Source of the DNA: JACOND01 sp965202795
GTDB taxonomy: Bacteria; Bdellovibrionota; Bdellovibrionia; Bdellovibrionales; UBA1609
DNA length: 64,000 nt
NCBI GenBank assembly: GCA_965202795.1
Contig: OZ241848.1
Span: 930,001 to 994,000, forward strand
Direction of reading: 5' to 3'
Below the pieces are notes generated by a model. That model was not told where the DNA came from. It did no database searches and was given only the letters and a program-made list of their open reading frames with translations. The number at the start of each line of letters is the position of its first letter. The stretch's first letter is position 1. Below are positions 15,524 to 24,954 of this stretch, piece after piece. The position numbers were made by a program, and so were the translations under genes.

Positions 15524-18412
15524 ATGAAGCTGATAAAAGACCTTCTGGACATTTTAAAAAATTTAATCATTCTGGCCTGGCTGGTTTTGGTTCGGCAGGC
15601 CCTTTTGGCCCTGCGCTGGCTTTTGCTCGCGTTTTTTCCAAAACGGAAGAGCGGGCGGCGGAAATTTTCCCCGCGCCCTGTGATCGCCTTCTTTTTCTCG
15701 CTCTGCCTGATCTTTGCCATGTATTTTACATGGGTTTTTCTAAGCCTCCCCAGGCTGCTTGATCTGGAGGACTATCAGCCGCCCCTTTTGACTGAAGTCT
15801 ATGACCGCAGCCAAAACAAAATTGGGGAGTTTTTTCTTGAGCGCCGCCAGCTGATCGCTTATGAGGATATGCCAAAGCATTTGATTGAGGCTTTTGTGGC
15901 CGCCGAAGATGGCTCGTTTTTTTCCCACAGGGGCTTAAATTACAAGGCGATTTTCCGGGCTTTTTTGGCCAACCTGAAGGCGGGCAAAAAAATTCAGGGC
16001 GGCTCAACCATTACCCAGCAGCTGGCGCGGAGTCTGCTGCTCTCCTCAAAAAAAACCTACACCCGCAAATTTAAAGAGGCGGTTTTGGCTCTCAGAATGG
16101 AGGCCTCTCTCAGCAAACAGGACATTTTGTATATCTATCTCAATCAAATTTACTTTGGCCATGGCGCTTACGGCATTGAAATGGCCTCCCGGATGTATTT
16201 TCAAAAGCCCGCAAAAAATCTCAGCCTTCCAGAGGCCGCGCTCTTGGCCGGCCTGCCAAAAGCCCCCAGCCGCTTTTCGCCTGTTTTTTACCCCAAAAGG
16301 GCAAAAAGCCGCCAGATTTATGTTCTCCGGCGGATGCGGGACGAGGGGCTTCTTTCAGAAAAGCCGCTTCGCGAGGCCCTGGCCGCGCCCCTGAAAATCC
16401 ACTTTCGCCGGGACTTTAACAGCCAAAGCCCTTATTTTTTGGAGACTGTCCGCCAGGTTTTGCTTCAGCATTTTTCCCAGGAGGAGATCCTGACATCCGG
16501 GCTTCAGATCCATACAGCCCTTGATCTGGCCCGGCAAAAGGCCGCTCAGGAGGCCCTGAAAAAAGGCCTGGAGGATCTGGACAAGAGGCGGGGCTGGCGC
16601 GGCGCGGCCAGAAGGCTCCCTGATCCAGAGGAGCGGAGCCTTTTTCTCAGTGAAAGCGCAAAAAGGCTCCAAAAGCAGCTGAGAGATCATATTGTTATTC
16701 CCGGATCTTTGAGCCTGCCGGCCGCCCCCTCCTCAGAATCTGATTTTCATCCCGGAGGGGATTTTCAGAAAAAAACAGCCGGGAAGGCTGGATCTGATCA
16801 AAAAGACCCTCTGCCGGCGGAGATTCCAGCTCCAGAGACATTCAAATGGGAAAGCCATGCAGCCCGCCTGAAGGGAAAGATTTTTCAGGCCGCGGTTTCC
16901 AGGATCTCCTCAAAAGGGATAGAGATCGCCGCCCCCTGGGGCAGAGAGCTTCTGCCGCTTGAGAGTTTTCAGTGGGCTGTCCCCGCCGCTGAAAAGCCGG
17001 ACAAAAAAACCATCTCCCACCCCAAAGAGGCCTTTCAGCTTTACGATTTTATTTCCTTAAAAGTTGAAGATTCTGAAAAAAAGGGGGAGCCATCCAAAAA
17101 GCCGCAGGCTTTTCTGCAGCGGGCGGGCCTGTCTCTGAGCCTTTATCAGGAGCCTCTGGCTGAGGGGGCGCTTCTTTCGTTTGATTTGGAGAGCGGAGAG
17201 ATTGCCGCTCTTGTGGGGGGCTATGATTATGGCCGCTCCCAGTTTAACCGGGCCTACCAGTCCCGGCGGCAGTCCGGCTCGTCTTTCAAGCCCTTTATCT
17301 ACGGGGCGGCTTTGGAGAGAGGCTTTCACCCCGCCTCTGTTATCAGCGACTCCCCATTGGTGTTTTCCGGCGATCAGGCTGAGGAAAACCCGGCGTCCGG
17401 CCGGGCCGCGGCGGCGAAAGAGGAGCCGGAAAAGGAGGTTGAGGACTGGCGCCCCGCCAATATCAGCGAGCGCTTTTCCGGAGAGCTTTTGTTTCGGTCG
17501 GCGCTCATCCGCTCGCTGAATATTCCCACAGTGAATATCATCAAAGAAATCACAATTCCATGGGCGCGCTTTTATGTCCGCCGGCTGGGGATTTTCAGCC
17601 CTCTGAACAGGGACTACACGATGGCGCTTGGCTCCAGCTCCCTGACACTTTATGAAACCCTAAAGGCGTTTTCGGTTTTTCCAAGGCAGGGGCGCGGCTT
17701 GAGCGGCGCTTTGATTCGCCGGGTGGAGGATCGCTCAGGGAGGGAGCTTTTGCCGGAGGCCAGCCTTGACGAGCTGTTTGCGGACAAGATTCAGGCCGCG
17801 GCGGAGTTTGTCCGCGAAGAGGCTGAAAAACGGCTCTCAAAGCCGGCGCTTTCAGAGAGGGAAAGCCTTTGGGCTGAGGCCCTTAAGGGCGGCTCCCCGC
17901 ATTTAATCCCCCCCTCAAACAGCTATGTAATGACCAATCTTTTGCAGTCTGTGATTGCTGATCCGGAAGGCACTGGCGGCCGCGCCCGCGCCCTGAAGCG
18001 CCCTTTGGCGGGGAAAACCGGCACCACAGACGACTACCATGACGCATGGTTTTTGGGCTTTTCGCCCTTTTTTTCAGCGGGGGTTTGGGTCGGCTTTGAC
18101 GAGGGAAAAACCCTGGGCCGGGGGGAAACCGGAAGCCGCGCCGCGCTCCCCATCTGGATGGACTATATGAAGGAGGCTCATAAAGACCTTCCCGAAGAGG
18201 GCTTTGCCATCCCCGAAGGCGTTGTGTTTGCGAATATTGACAGCGAGACCGGCAGCCTGGTCTCCTCAAAAACCGCCAAAGTGGCGGAGCAGGCTTTTTT
18301 TGAGGGGACTGAGCCGCAGGCCGGCGGCGGGGGGGCTGAAGGGGATGGCCGGATAAGGGGCATCTCCTTAGAGAGCGAGGCGGCGTTTATCAAAGAGGAC
18401 TTGTCGCAGTAA
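15524..18412 (+). CDS. mrcA: Class A penicillin-binding protein (PBP1A type)
   Basis: The 962-residue protein is a bifunctional peptidoglycan synthase anchored in the inner membrane. A basic N-terminus is followed by a transmembrane helix (about 50-75). The glycosyltransferase GT51 domain carries EDGSFFSHRG (catalytic Glu), GGSTITQQLARSL and YLNQIYFGHGAYG. The transpeptidase domain has SSFK (serine near residue 587), the second motif in RSLNIPT, and KTGTT near 829. Between them lie an OB-like insertion and charged, Pro-rich spacers (about 400-440), making it longer than the E. coli protein. PBP1A cross-links new glycan strands. Only a weak ribosome site is visible. Confidence 0.95.
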   Translation: MKLIKDLLDILKNLIILAWLVLVRQALLALRWLLLAFFPKRKSGRRKFSPRPVIAFFFSLCLIFAMYFTWVFLSLPRLLDLEDYQPPLLTEVYDRSQNKIGEFFLERRQLIAYEDMPKHLIEAFVAAEDGSFFSHRGLNYKAIFRAFLANLKAGKKIQGGSTITQQLARSLLLSSKKTYTRKFKEAVLALRMEASLSKQDILYIYLNQIYFGHGAYGIEMASRMYFQKPAKNLSLPEAALLAGLPKAPSRFSPVFYPKRAKSRQIYVLRRMRDEGLLSEKPLREALAAPLKIHFRRDFNSQSPYFLETVRQVLLQHFSQEEILTSGLQIHTALDLARQKAAQEALKKGLEDLDKRRGWRGAARRLPDPEERSLFLSESAKRLQKQLRDHIVIPGSLSLPAAPSSESDFHPGGDFQKKTAGKAGSDQKDPLPAEIPAPETFKWESHAARLKGKIFQAAVSRISSKGIEIAAPWGRELLPLESFQWAVPAAEKPDKKTISHPKEAFQLYDFISLKVEDSEKKGEPSKKPQAFLQRAGLSLSLYQEPLAEGALLSFDLESGEIAALVGGYDYGRSQFNRAYQSRRQSGSSFKPFIYGAALERGFHPASVISDSPLVFSGDQAEENPASGRAAAAKEEPEKEVEDWRPANISERFSGELLFRSALIRSLNIPTVNIIKEITIPWARFYVRRLGIFSPLNRDYTMALGSSSLTLYETLKAFSVFPRQGRGLSGALIRRVEDRSGRELLPEASLDELFADKIQAAAEFVREEAEKRLSKPALSERESLWAEALKGGSPHLIPPSNSYVMTNLLQSVIADPEGTGGRARALKRPLAGKTGTTDDYHDAWFLGFSPFFSAGVWVGFDEGKTLGRGETGSRAALPIWMDYMKEAHKDLPEEGFAIPEGVVFANIDSETGSLVSSKTAKVAEQAFFEGTEPQAGGGGAEGDGRIRGISLESEAAFIKEDLSQ

Positions 18413-18435
18413 AGCGGCGCCCCGCCCGCGGGCTT

Positions 18436-18464
18436 TTGCCGAAAAGGTGAAAAAAAGATATGCT
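18436..18464 (+). promoter_or_regulatory. Possible uvrA promoter
   Basis: TTGCCG (18436-18441), 17 bases, TATGCT (18459-18464), about 130 bases before the uvrA ATG. The hexamers are imperfect. No LexA-box-like palindrome was recognised beside it. Confidence 0.4.
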
Positions 18465-18593
18465 GGCCATCTGGCGCGCCGAAACATCTGAAAAAATCAG
18501 GCGCGTTCAGGGCATGCGGCAGGCGGCATATCAGCATCCCTCAGGGAATGGGAGGCGCGCGGGCGGAGCCGGGCCTCTCCCGCCGGGCGAAAA

Positions 18594-21473
18594 ATGAAAT
18601 TCATTGAAATCCAAAAAGCCGCGCAGAACAATCTCAAAGGGATTGACGCAAACATCCCGCTCGGCGCGCTGACTGTAATCTGCGGGCTGAGCGGCTCGGG
18701 GAAAAGCTCCCTGGCCTTTGAGACCCTTTATGCCGAGGGGCAGAGGCGCTACCTCCAAAACTTCTCCCACTATATAAAGCAGTATTTGATTCAGCAGACA
18801 AAGCCAAAGGTTAAGGCCATTAGAAATCTCCCGCCCGCTCTGGCCCTGGAGCAGAAAAACAGCGTTCGGAGCTCGCGCTCCACAGTGGCCACCATGTCAG
18901 GCCTGGCCGATCATCTCCGCCTTCTCTTTGAAAAGCTGGGCGCCCCCTTCTGCCCGGAGCATAAAATCCCCCTGCAGAGCTTTTCGCCGGATTCTGCCGC
19001 GGACTATCTGCTGAAAAACTTTCCTGATGAAAGGGGCCTGCTTCTCGCGCCGGTCTCCAAGGATCAGATCTCTCAAGTCAAGCCCTTTTTGGCGGCCCTG
19101 CGGAAGGCGGGGCTTTCGCGGCTGCTTATCCCTCCGCCGCCCTCTAAAAAGGAGGCAGCCCTGGCAAAAACCCCCATAAAAAGCGCCGGGGAGATCAAGC
19201 GGTTTCCAGACAGAGATTTTTTTGTCTTGATGGACCGCCTCGCGATCCAGCCATCGGAAAAGCCCCGCCTGACGGACTCTTTGGGGCAGAGTTTTCGAAT
19301 CCGGCAGCTTGTTCCCTCTGAAAGGGAGGCGTTTTCAGGGGAAATTTTGTTTGCCGCCCTTAACGGGGAAAAAAGATGGCTCTCCCGCGAGGCCAAATGC
19401 CCGCTCTGCCGCTTCAAGCTTTCCCTCCCGCTCGCCGCGGGGCTTTTCAGCTTTAACTCTCCCCTGGGAGCCTGCCCCGGCTGTGAGGGCTATGGCCACG
19501 CGCTCGCCCTGGATGAGAAAAAAGTCATCCCCTATCCAAGGCGCTCCCTGAGCGGCGGCGCCATCCACCCCTTTAACACCCCCGCCGCGGAAAGCTGGAA
19601 GGAAAGCCTGCGGGATTTTTGCCGCTCCCAGGGGATCGGGTATGAGACCCCTTGGTGTGACCTGTCTCTCAGACAGAGGAAAGCCATTTGGGACGGGAGC
19701 GGCTCTTTCCCCGGCGTTAAGGGGTATTTTGAGTTTTTGGAGGGAAAAAAATACAAAATGCACATACGGATTCTTCTCGCCCGCTACCGCTCGCCCTTTC
19801 CCTGCCGGAAATGCGGGGGCCGGCGGCTCCGAAAAGAAGCCGGCTTTGTCTGGTTTCATGGGCGGACATTCAATGACTATATGGGAATGACTGTCAGGCG
19901 GCTTGGGGATTTTTTTGAGACTGAGGAGTTTTCCCCTTTTGAGGAAAGCGCCTGCCGGGAGTCCCTCCAGGCGCTGCGGAAAGGCCTGAAATATTTAAGC
20001 GGCGCGGGGCTTTCCTATTTAAATCTGAGCCGCCCCTCGCGGACCCTCTCAGGCGGGGAGTTTCAGAGGCTGAATTTGTCCAACCAGCTTGGCCTTTCGC
20101 TGTCGCAGGTTCTGTATGTGCTGGATGAGCCGACCGTGGGCCTTCACGCCAGAGACACCGCCCGGATGATCGAGATCTTAAAGGAAATCAGGGATCTGGG
20201 GAACACAGTTGTTGTTGTGGAGCATGATCAGGACATCATAGAGAGCAGCGACTTTGTTATAGAGATGGGGCCTGGCTCCGGGAGGCATGGGGGGGAGGTC
20301 CTGTGGGCCGGCCCGAAAAGCGAGTTTTTAAAAAGCCAAAGCTCCAACACAGCCGGGTATTTGGGCCGCGGCAGGGGAAGGCTTGCCCCCCCCCGGCCGA
20401 CATATAAAGAGAGCTTTCGCTACAGCCTGCGCCTTCAAGGCTGCGCGGGGCATAACCTGAAAAAAGCCAATCTTTTTATCCCCCTCAACCGGTTTGTCGC
20501 GGTGACGGGGGTCAGCGGATCGGGAAAATCCAGCCTGATCACAAACACCCTGTATCCAGCTCTGGAAAAGGAGATTAAAGGCGGCCGGATGCCGGGGCTG
20601 GAATACGGGAGCCTCTCCGGCGCCCAGTTTCTGCAGGACGCGGTCCTTTTGGATCAAAAAGGGACGAGAAAAAACAGCAGAAGCTTTATCGCCTCCTATA
20701 TTAAAATTTTTGATCTGATCCGGCAGATTTTTGCGGAGGCCGCTTTAGCCAAAAGAGAGGGCTTGAGCGCCTCAAGCTTCAGCCTGAATGTGGATGGAGG
20801 CCGCTGCCCCTCCTGCCGCGGCCTGGGCTTTCAGGAAATTGACATGGTGTTTATGGACCCCATCATTGTCACTTGCGGGGAGTGCGGCGGCAAAAAATTC
20901 AGAAAAGAGGTTTTAAGGGTCCGGCAGAAAGGAAAAAACATTTTTGAGGCCTTAAACATGACCGTTGAGGAGGCTGTTGATTTTTTTCGGTTTGAGGCGG
21001 CGGCCCTGAGGGCTTTTTCCGCTTTGCGGGAAGTGGGGCTTTCGTATCTGACTCTGGGGCAGAGCGTCAGCTCGCTTTCCGGCGGGGAGCGCCAGAGGCT
21101 GAAGCTGGCCCGCGAGCTTTTGTCCGCCAGCCAGAGGCAGACGCTGTATATTTTGGACGAGCCGACCAAAGGGCTTCACTTTAAGGAGATTGAGCTGCTG
21201 CTGAAGGTTTTAAACCGGCTGATTGAAAGCGGCGGGAGCGCGGTTGTGATAGAGCACAATCTGGAGGTGATCAAGGAGGCCGACTACATTATTGATGTGG
21301 GGCCGGAGGCCGGGGCCAAAGGCGGCCGGATTGTGGCCGAGGGGCCTCCGCCGGAAATTCTCTCCTGCTCCCGGAGCCACACCGCCCGCGCCCTGAAAGC
21401 CTTTCTCGCGCGGGGCCTGGGGGATCTGAAGCCGGCGGAATCCAAGCCCGGCCCCGGCGCGAAAAAAACCTGA
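18594..21473 (+). CDS. uvrA: Excinuclease ABC subunit A
   Basis: The 959-residue length is usual for UvrA. It has two ABC ATPase cassettes: Walker A GLSGSGKSS near residue 30 and GVSGSGKSS near 638, with signatures LSGGEFQRLNL and LSGGERQRLKL. Zinc modules appear as CPLC...CPGC in the first half and CPSC...CGEC in the second. VLDEPTVGLHARD and ILDEPTKGLHFKE are the two D-loop regions. UvrA dimers scan DNA for bulky lesions and load UvrB in nucleotide-excision repair. The zinc loop before the second CxxC reads FMDPIIVTC instead of the common FLPDVYV form. The family is certain. Confidence 0.95.
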   Translation: MKFIEIQKAAQNNLKGIDANIPLGALTVICGLSGSGKSSLAFETLYAEGQRRYLQNFSHYIKQYLIQQTKPKVKAIRNLPPALALEQKNSVRSSRSTVATMSGLADHLRLLFEKLGAPFCPEHKIPLQSFSPDSAADYLLKNFPDERGLLLAPVSKDQISQVKPFLAALRKAGLSRLLIPPPPSKKEAALAKTPIKSAGEIKRFPDRDFFVLMDRLAIQPSEKPRLTDSLGQSFRIRQLVPSEREAFSGEILFAALNGEKRWLSREAKCPLCRFKLSLPLAAGLFSFNSPLGACPGCEGYGHALALDEKKVIPYPRRSLSGGAIHPFNTPAAESWKESLRDFCRSQGIGYETPWCDLSLRQRKAIWDGSGSFPGVKGYFEFLEGKKYKMHIRILLARYRSPFPCRKCGGRRLRKEAGFVWFHGRTFNDYMGMTVRRLGDFFETEEFSPFEESACRESLQALRKGLKYLSGAGLSYLNLSRPSRTLSGGEFQRLNLSNQLGLSLSQVLYVLDEPTVGLHARDTARMIEILKEIRDLGNTVVVVEHDQDIIESSDFVIEMGPGSGRHGGEVLWAGPKSEFLKSQSSNTAGYLGRGRGRLAPPRPTYKESFRYSLRLQGCAGHNLKKANLFIPLNRFVAVTGVSGSGKSSLITNTLYPALEKEIKGGRMPGLEYGSLSGAQFLQDAVLLDQKGTRKNSRSFIASYIKIFDLIRQIFAEAALAKREGLSASSFSLNVDGGRCPSCRGLGFQEIDMVFMDPIIVTCGECGGKKFRKEVLRVRQKGKNIFEALNMTVEEAVDFFRFEAAALRAFSALREVGLSYLTLGQSVSSLSGGERQRLKLARELLSASQRQTLYILDEPTKGLHFKEIELLLKVLNRLIESGGSAVVIEHNLEVIKEADYIIDVGPEAGAKGGRIVAEGPPPEILSCSRSHTARALKAFLARGLGDLKPAESKPGPGAKKT

Positions 21474-21492
21474 AAAAATTTTTTATTGGCGC

Positions 21493-21521
21493 TTGACATC
21501 CCCAAAAAAGACATCTATTTA
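21493..21521 (+). promoter_or_regulatory. groESL promoter (vegetative type)
   Basis: TTGACA (21493-21498), 17 bases, TATTTA (21516-21521), then a leader of about 115 bases. I looked for the CIRCE inverted repeat (TTAGCACTC / GAGTGCTAA) and did not find it. Confidence 0.65.
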
Positions 21522-21643
21522 AACCTTTGACTGGCAGGCTTTTAAGGATGCTTGGAAAAGCCTTTGCGGGCGGCCAAAAAATCCAGGAAAGCAAGCCTTG
21601 TCCAAGGCAATTATTGTGAGTTAACCATAGAAGGAGGAGTAAA

Positions 21644-21943
21644 ATGGCAGCAAGCATAAGACCCCTGCATGACAGGGTAATTGTTGAGCGCCTCCCTCAG
21701 GAGGACAAAACCGCCGGCGGCATCATCATCCCGGACACAGCCAAGGAAAAGCCCATCAAGGGAAAAGTCGTTTCGGCGGGAAAAGGCCGCGTCACTGACG
21801 AGGGCAAAGTTCTGCCTTTGGATGTGAAGGCCGGAGACACCATTCTTTTTGGAAAGTATGCCGGAACAGAGTTTAAGATCGGCGGCAAAGAGTATTTGGT
21901 GATGAGGGAGGAGGACATTTACGGCGCGCTGAGCGGCAAGTAA
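21644..21943 (+). CDS. groES: Co-chaperonin GroES
   Basis: This 99-residue co-chaperonin begins RPLHDRVIVERLPQEDKTAGG and has the mobile loop GGIIIPDTAKEKP and the roof hairpin, ending in EEDIYGAL. The ribosome site AAGGAGGAG lies just before the ATG. GroES caps the GroEL ring during folding of client proteins in the cytoplasm. It is followed by groEL after 107 bases of very GC-rich DNA that can fold (GCCGGC near 21989 with GCCGGC near 22007, followed by an A/T run), which could attenuate readthrough. Confidence 0.97.
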   Translation: MAASIRPLHDRVIVERLPQEDKTAGGIIIPDTAKEKPIKGKVVSAGKGRVTDEGKVLPLDVKAGDTILFGKYAGTEFKIGGKEYLVMREEDIYGALSGK

Positions 21944-22050
21944 GCCAAAAGGCGCGGCCGCCGGGCCAGGGGCCGGGCAGCGGAAAAGCCGGCCGGCGGG
22001 CCTGCGCCGGCAAAAAATAAATTTTTAATTAAAAAAAGGAGGTAAAAGCC

Positions 22051-23694
22051 ATGAGCAAGCAGCTGCAGTTTAGTTCAAAAGCCAGGAATGCCATTGCCGA
22101 AGGGGTAAACATTCTGGCTGACGCGGTAAAAACCACTTTGGGCCCCAAGGGCCGCAATGTGGCCATAGAGAGATCTTTTGGCTCCCCGCTTATCACAAAA
22201 GACGGGGTGACTGTGGCCAAGGAGATCGAGCTGAAAGACAAGTTCCAAAACATGGGCGCCCAGATGGTTAAAGAGGTCGCCAGCAAAACCAACGATGAGG
22301 CCGGCGACGGGACAACTTCCGCCACCATACTGGCCCAGGCCCTTTATAATGAAGGCCTGAAATACATCACCGCCAACCACAACCCCACGCAAATCAAGCG
22401 GGGCATTGACAAAGCGGTTGAAAAAGTGGTTTCCGAGCTGAAAAGCCTGTCCCAGCCGGTCAAGGGCAAAACAGAAATAACCCAGGTGGGAACCATCTCC
22501 TCCAACAACGACAAGGAAATTGGCGGCATTATCGCCGAAGCCATGGAAAAAGTCGGAAAAGAGGGGGTCATCACCATTGAGGAGAGCAAAACCTCGCTCA
22601 CCGAGCTGGATGTTGTGGAGGGAATGCAGTTTGACCGCGGCTATTTGTCCCCTTATTTTGTGACGAGCGCCGAGAGGATGGAGACTGTTTTGGAGGACTG
22701 CCATATCCTGATCTACGACAAAAAAATCAGCGCAATGAAGGACCTTGTGAAGGTTCTGGAGGGGGTGGTTCAGGCCAGAAAGCCCCTTTTGATTGTCGCG
22801 GAGGATGTGGAGGGCGAGGCCCTGGCCACGCTGGTCCTGAACAAGCTTCGCGGAACCCTGCAGGTGGCTGCTGTGAAGGCGCCAGGCTTTGGCGACCGCC
22901 GAAAAGCCATGCTGGAGGATATTGCCGTCCTGACAAAAGGGGAGGTGATCAGCGAGGAGACCGGCGCCAAGCTGGAGGACGCCTCAATGAAATCCCTTGG
23001 GCATGCCAAGCGGGTTGTCATTGACAAGGACAACACCACAATTGTTGATGGCTCAGGCGACAAGTCCGCCATTGAGGACCGGACTCAGCAGATCAAGCGG
23101 CAAATTGAGGAATCCACATCTGACTACGACAAAGAGAAGCTTCAGGAGCGGCTGGCGAAACTCTCCGGCGGGGTGGCTGTCATCCATGTCGGCGCCCCCT
23201 CTGAAGTTGAAATGAAGGAGAAAAAAGCCCGTGTGGAGGACGCTCTAAACTCCACAAGGGCGGCTGTTGAGGAGGGCGTGGTTCCCGGCGGCGGGGTCGC
23301 GCTGTTAAGAGCCTCCCGCAGCCTGGACAGCCTCAAAGCCGGCGAAGAGGAAAAGTTTGGGGTGAGCATCGTGAAAAAAGCCTGCGAGATCCCCATCCGC
23401 CAGATTGCCACAAACGCCGGAGTGGACGGCGCCATTGTTCTGGACCGGACGCTTGCCGAAAAGGAAAATGCCAACTTTGGCTTTAACGCCTGGACGGGCA
23501 AGTATGAGGACCTGGTAAAATCCGGGGTCATTGATCCCAAAAAGGTTGTCCGATGCGCGCTGGAATACGCCAGCTCTGTGGCTTCTTTGATGCTTACCAC
23601 AGAGGCTGTGGTGGCTGATGAGCCGAAAAAAGAGGAGGCGCCTGTTGCGGGCGGCGCTCCGGGAATGGGCGGCGGCGGCATGCCGATGATGTAA
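22051..23694 (+). CDS. groEL: Chaperonin GroEL
   Basis: The 547-residue protein is full length and close to consensus: LGPKGRNVAIERSFGSP, the ATP site NDEAGDGTTSATILAQAL, and VVPGGGVALLRA near the end. The C-terminus is a Gly/Met tail (GMGGGGMPMM), typical of group I chaperonins. It assembles into a double seven-membered ring that folds proteins with GroES. Ribosome site AAAGGAGG precedes the ATG. Base composition is milder than its neighbours and codon choice looks optimised, as expected for a highly expressed gene. The operon ends at the terminator at 23739. Confidence 0.98.
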   Translation: MSKQLQFSSKARNAIAEGVNILADAVKTTLGPKGRNVAIERSFGSPLITKDGVTVAKEIELKDKFQNMGAQMVKEVASKTNDEAGDGTTSATILAQALYNEGLKYITANHNPTQIKRGIDKAVEKVVSELKSLSQPVKGKTEITQVGTISSNNDKEIGGIIAEAMEKVGKEGVITIEESKTSLTELDVVEGMQFDRGYLSPYFVTSAERMETVLEDCHILIYDKKISAMKDLVKVLEGVVQARKPLLIVAEDVEGEALATLVLNKLRGTLQVAAVKAPGFGDRRKAMLEDIAVLTKGEVISEETGAKLEDASMKSLGHAKRVVIDKDNTTIVDGSGDKSAIEDRTQQIKRQIEESTSDYDKEKLQERLAKLSGGVAVIHVGAPSEVEMKEKKARVEDALNSTRAAVEEGVVPGGGVALLRASRSLDSLKAGEEEKFGVSIVKKACEIPIRQIATNAGVDGAIVLDRTLAEKENANFGFNAWTGKYEDLVKSGVIDPKKVVRCALEYASSVASLMLTTEAVVADEPKKEEAPVAGGAPGMGGGGMPMM

Positions 23695-23738
23695 GCCGCT
23701 TTGGCTTTCAGCCGTTGAAAGTTAAAAGGCAAGAATCA

Positions 23739-23772
23739 AAAAGCCCAGGCTTTTTTGCCTGGGCTTTTTTTG
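23739..23772 (+). terminator. Terminator after groEL
   Basis: AAGCCCAGGC, six T, GCCTGGGCTT form a 10-bp perfect stem followed by a T run. A-rich bases on the left flank could let it act in both directions. Confidence 0.92.
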
Positions 23773-23788
23773 TTTTTAGCTGCAGCAA

Positions 23789-24421
23789 ATGTCAAGCTCA
23801 GACTCAGAGCCTAAGGCGCTGCGGGTGTTTCAAAAAAGCCGGGTCCCGCGGCCCCGCTCTGCCGGCCCTGTTCCGCTCCGCCGGCTGAAAGGCCCCTTTG
23901 ATTTGGAGATTGGCTGCGGCTCTGGGGAATACGCCCTCAACAGGGCAAAATCTTTCCGCCGGCGGCAGATCATTGCCATAGAAAAAACCCAGTCCCGGTT
24001 CAGGCAGTTTCAGAAAGCCATTCAAAAATCGGGCCGGCCGGACAATCTCTGGGCCTTGCGGGCAAATGCGGTGTGGTGGCTTGCGCATTACGGCAAAAAA
24101 AACATGTTTGAAAATATTTTTTTTCTCTATCCCAATCCCTATCCCAAACAAAAACAGGCAAACCTAAGATGGGCGCGGCGGCCGTTCATGCTTTTTCTTT
24201 TGGGGATGCTGAAGCCGGGGGGCATTGTGGAGTTTCGGACCAACATGGCGTTTTACAGCCGCGAGCTGAAAGAGCGGATGCCGCTTTTCCCCGGCATAAG
24301 CCTCAAAGAGGCGGGCCAGATTGCCCCCCAGGCTTTGGGCGAGACTCTTTTTGAGAGGAAATACCTGGCCCGCGGCGAGCGCCTGCATGCCCTGAGGTTC
24401 GTGAAAAGCCCTGCTTCTTAA
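23789..24421 (+). CDS. trmB: tRNA (guanine-N7)-methyltransferase TrmB
   Basis: The 210-residue protein has the SAM-binding motif LEIGCGSGEYALNRA (about residues 34-48), followed by IIAIEKTQSRF and the family-specific LYPNPYPKQKQANLRWARRP, which corresponds to the FPDPWPKKRHHKRR motif of TrmB. TrmB methylates G46 in the tRNA variable loop. The Pro-Tyr-Pro variant and Asn in place of Asp are departures worth noting, but spacing is conserved. The ATG lies 16 bases after the groEL terminator. The stop codon TAA is the first element of the 41-bp repeat array. Confidence 0.85.
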   Translation: MSSSDSEPKALRVFQKSRVPRPRSAGPVPLRRLKGPFDLEIGCGSGEYALNRAKSFRRRQIIAIEKTQSRFRQFQKAIQKSGRPDNLWALRANAVWWLAHYGKKNMFENIFFLYPNPYPKQKQANLRWARRPFMLFLLGMLKPGGIVEFRTNMAFYSRELKERMPLFPGISLKEAGQIAPQALGETLFERKYLARGERLHALRFVKSPAS

Positions 24422-24941
24422 AGAAAACCCTGATTTTTGAGAAGATCGGCTGTGATATATAAAGAAAACCCTGATTTTTGAGAAGATCGGCTGTGATATA
24501 TAAAGAAAACCCCGTTTTTTGAAAAGATCGGCTGTGATATATCCAGAAAACCGCGATTTTTGAAAAGATCGGCTGTGATATATCCAGAAAACCGCGATTT
24601 TTGAAAAGATCGGCTGAGATATATCCAGAAAATCCCATTTTTTGAAAAGATCGGCTGAGATATATCCAGAAAACCGCGATTTTTGAAAAGATCGGCTGAG
24701 ATATATCCAGAAAATCCCATTTTTTGAAAAGATCGGTTATGATATATCCAGAAAACCCTGATTTTTGAAAAGATCGGCTGAGATATATCCAGAAAATCCC
24801 ATTTTTTGAAAAGATCGGTTATGATATATCCAGAAAACCGCGATTTTTGAAAAGATCGGCTGAGATATATCCAGAAAACCCTGATTTTTGAGAAGATCGG
24901 CTGAGATATATTCAGAAAACCCTGATTTTTGAGAAGATCGG
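24420..24941. repeat. 41-bp tandem array, thirteen copies
   Basis: Units begin every 41 bases from 24420 to 24912. Each reads roughly cc-AGAAAACC-variable-TTTTTGAAAAGATCGG-ctgagatatat. The variable core comes in a few types: CCGCGA, CCCTGA, TCCCAT and CCCCGT. Copies 5 to 10 alternate between a CCGCGA/CCCTGA type and a TCCCAT type, which shows an 82-bp higher-order unit. Most copies contain the palindrome GATATATC. The array abuts the trmB stop on the left, and its last copy runs into the GGAGGGG ribosome site of the Fic gene on the right. Confidence 0.97.
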
Positions 24942-24954
24942 AGGGGAAAGCCGC

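Noticed and set aside
24303..24720. Minus-strand frames through the 41-bp array
   Set aside because: The unit has no stop on that strand in any frame, so openness is automatic; no start signals were seen.
24420..24941. CRISPR array
   Set aside because: Repeats are contiguous with no unique spacers, and no cas genes are nearby.
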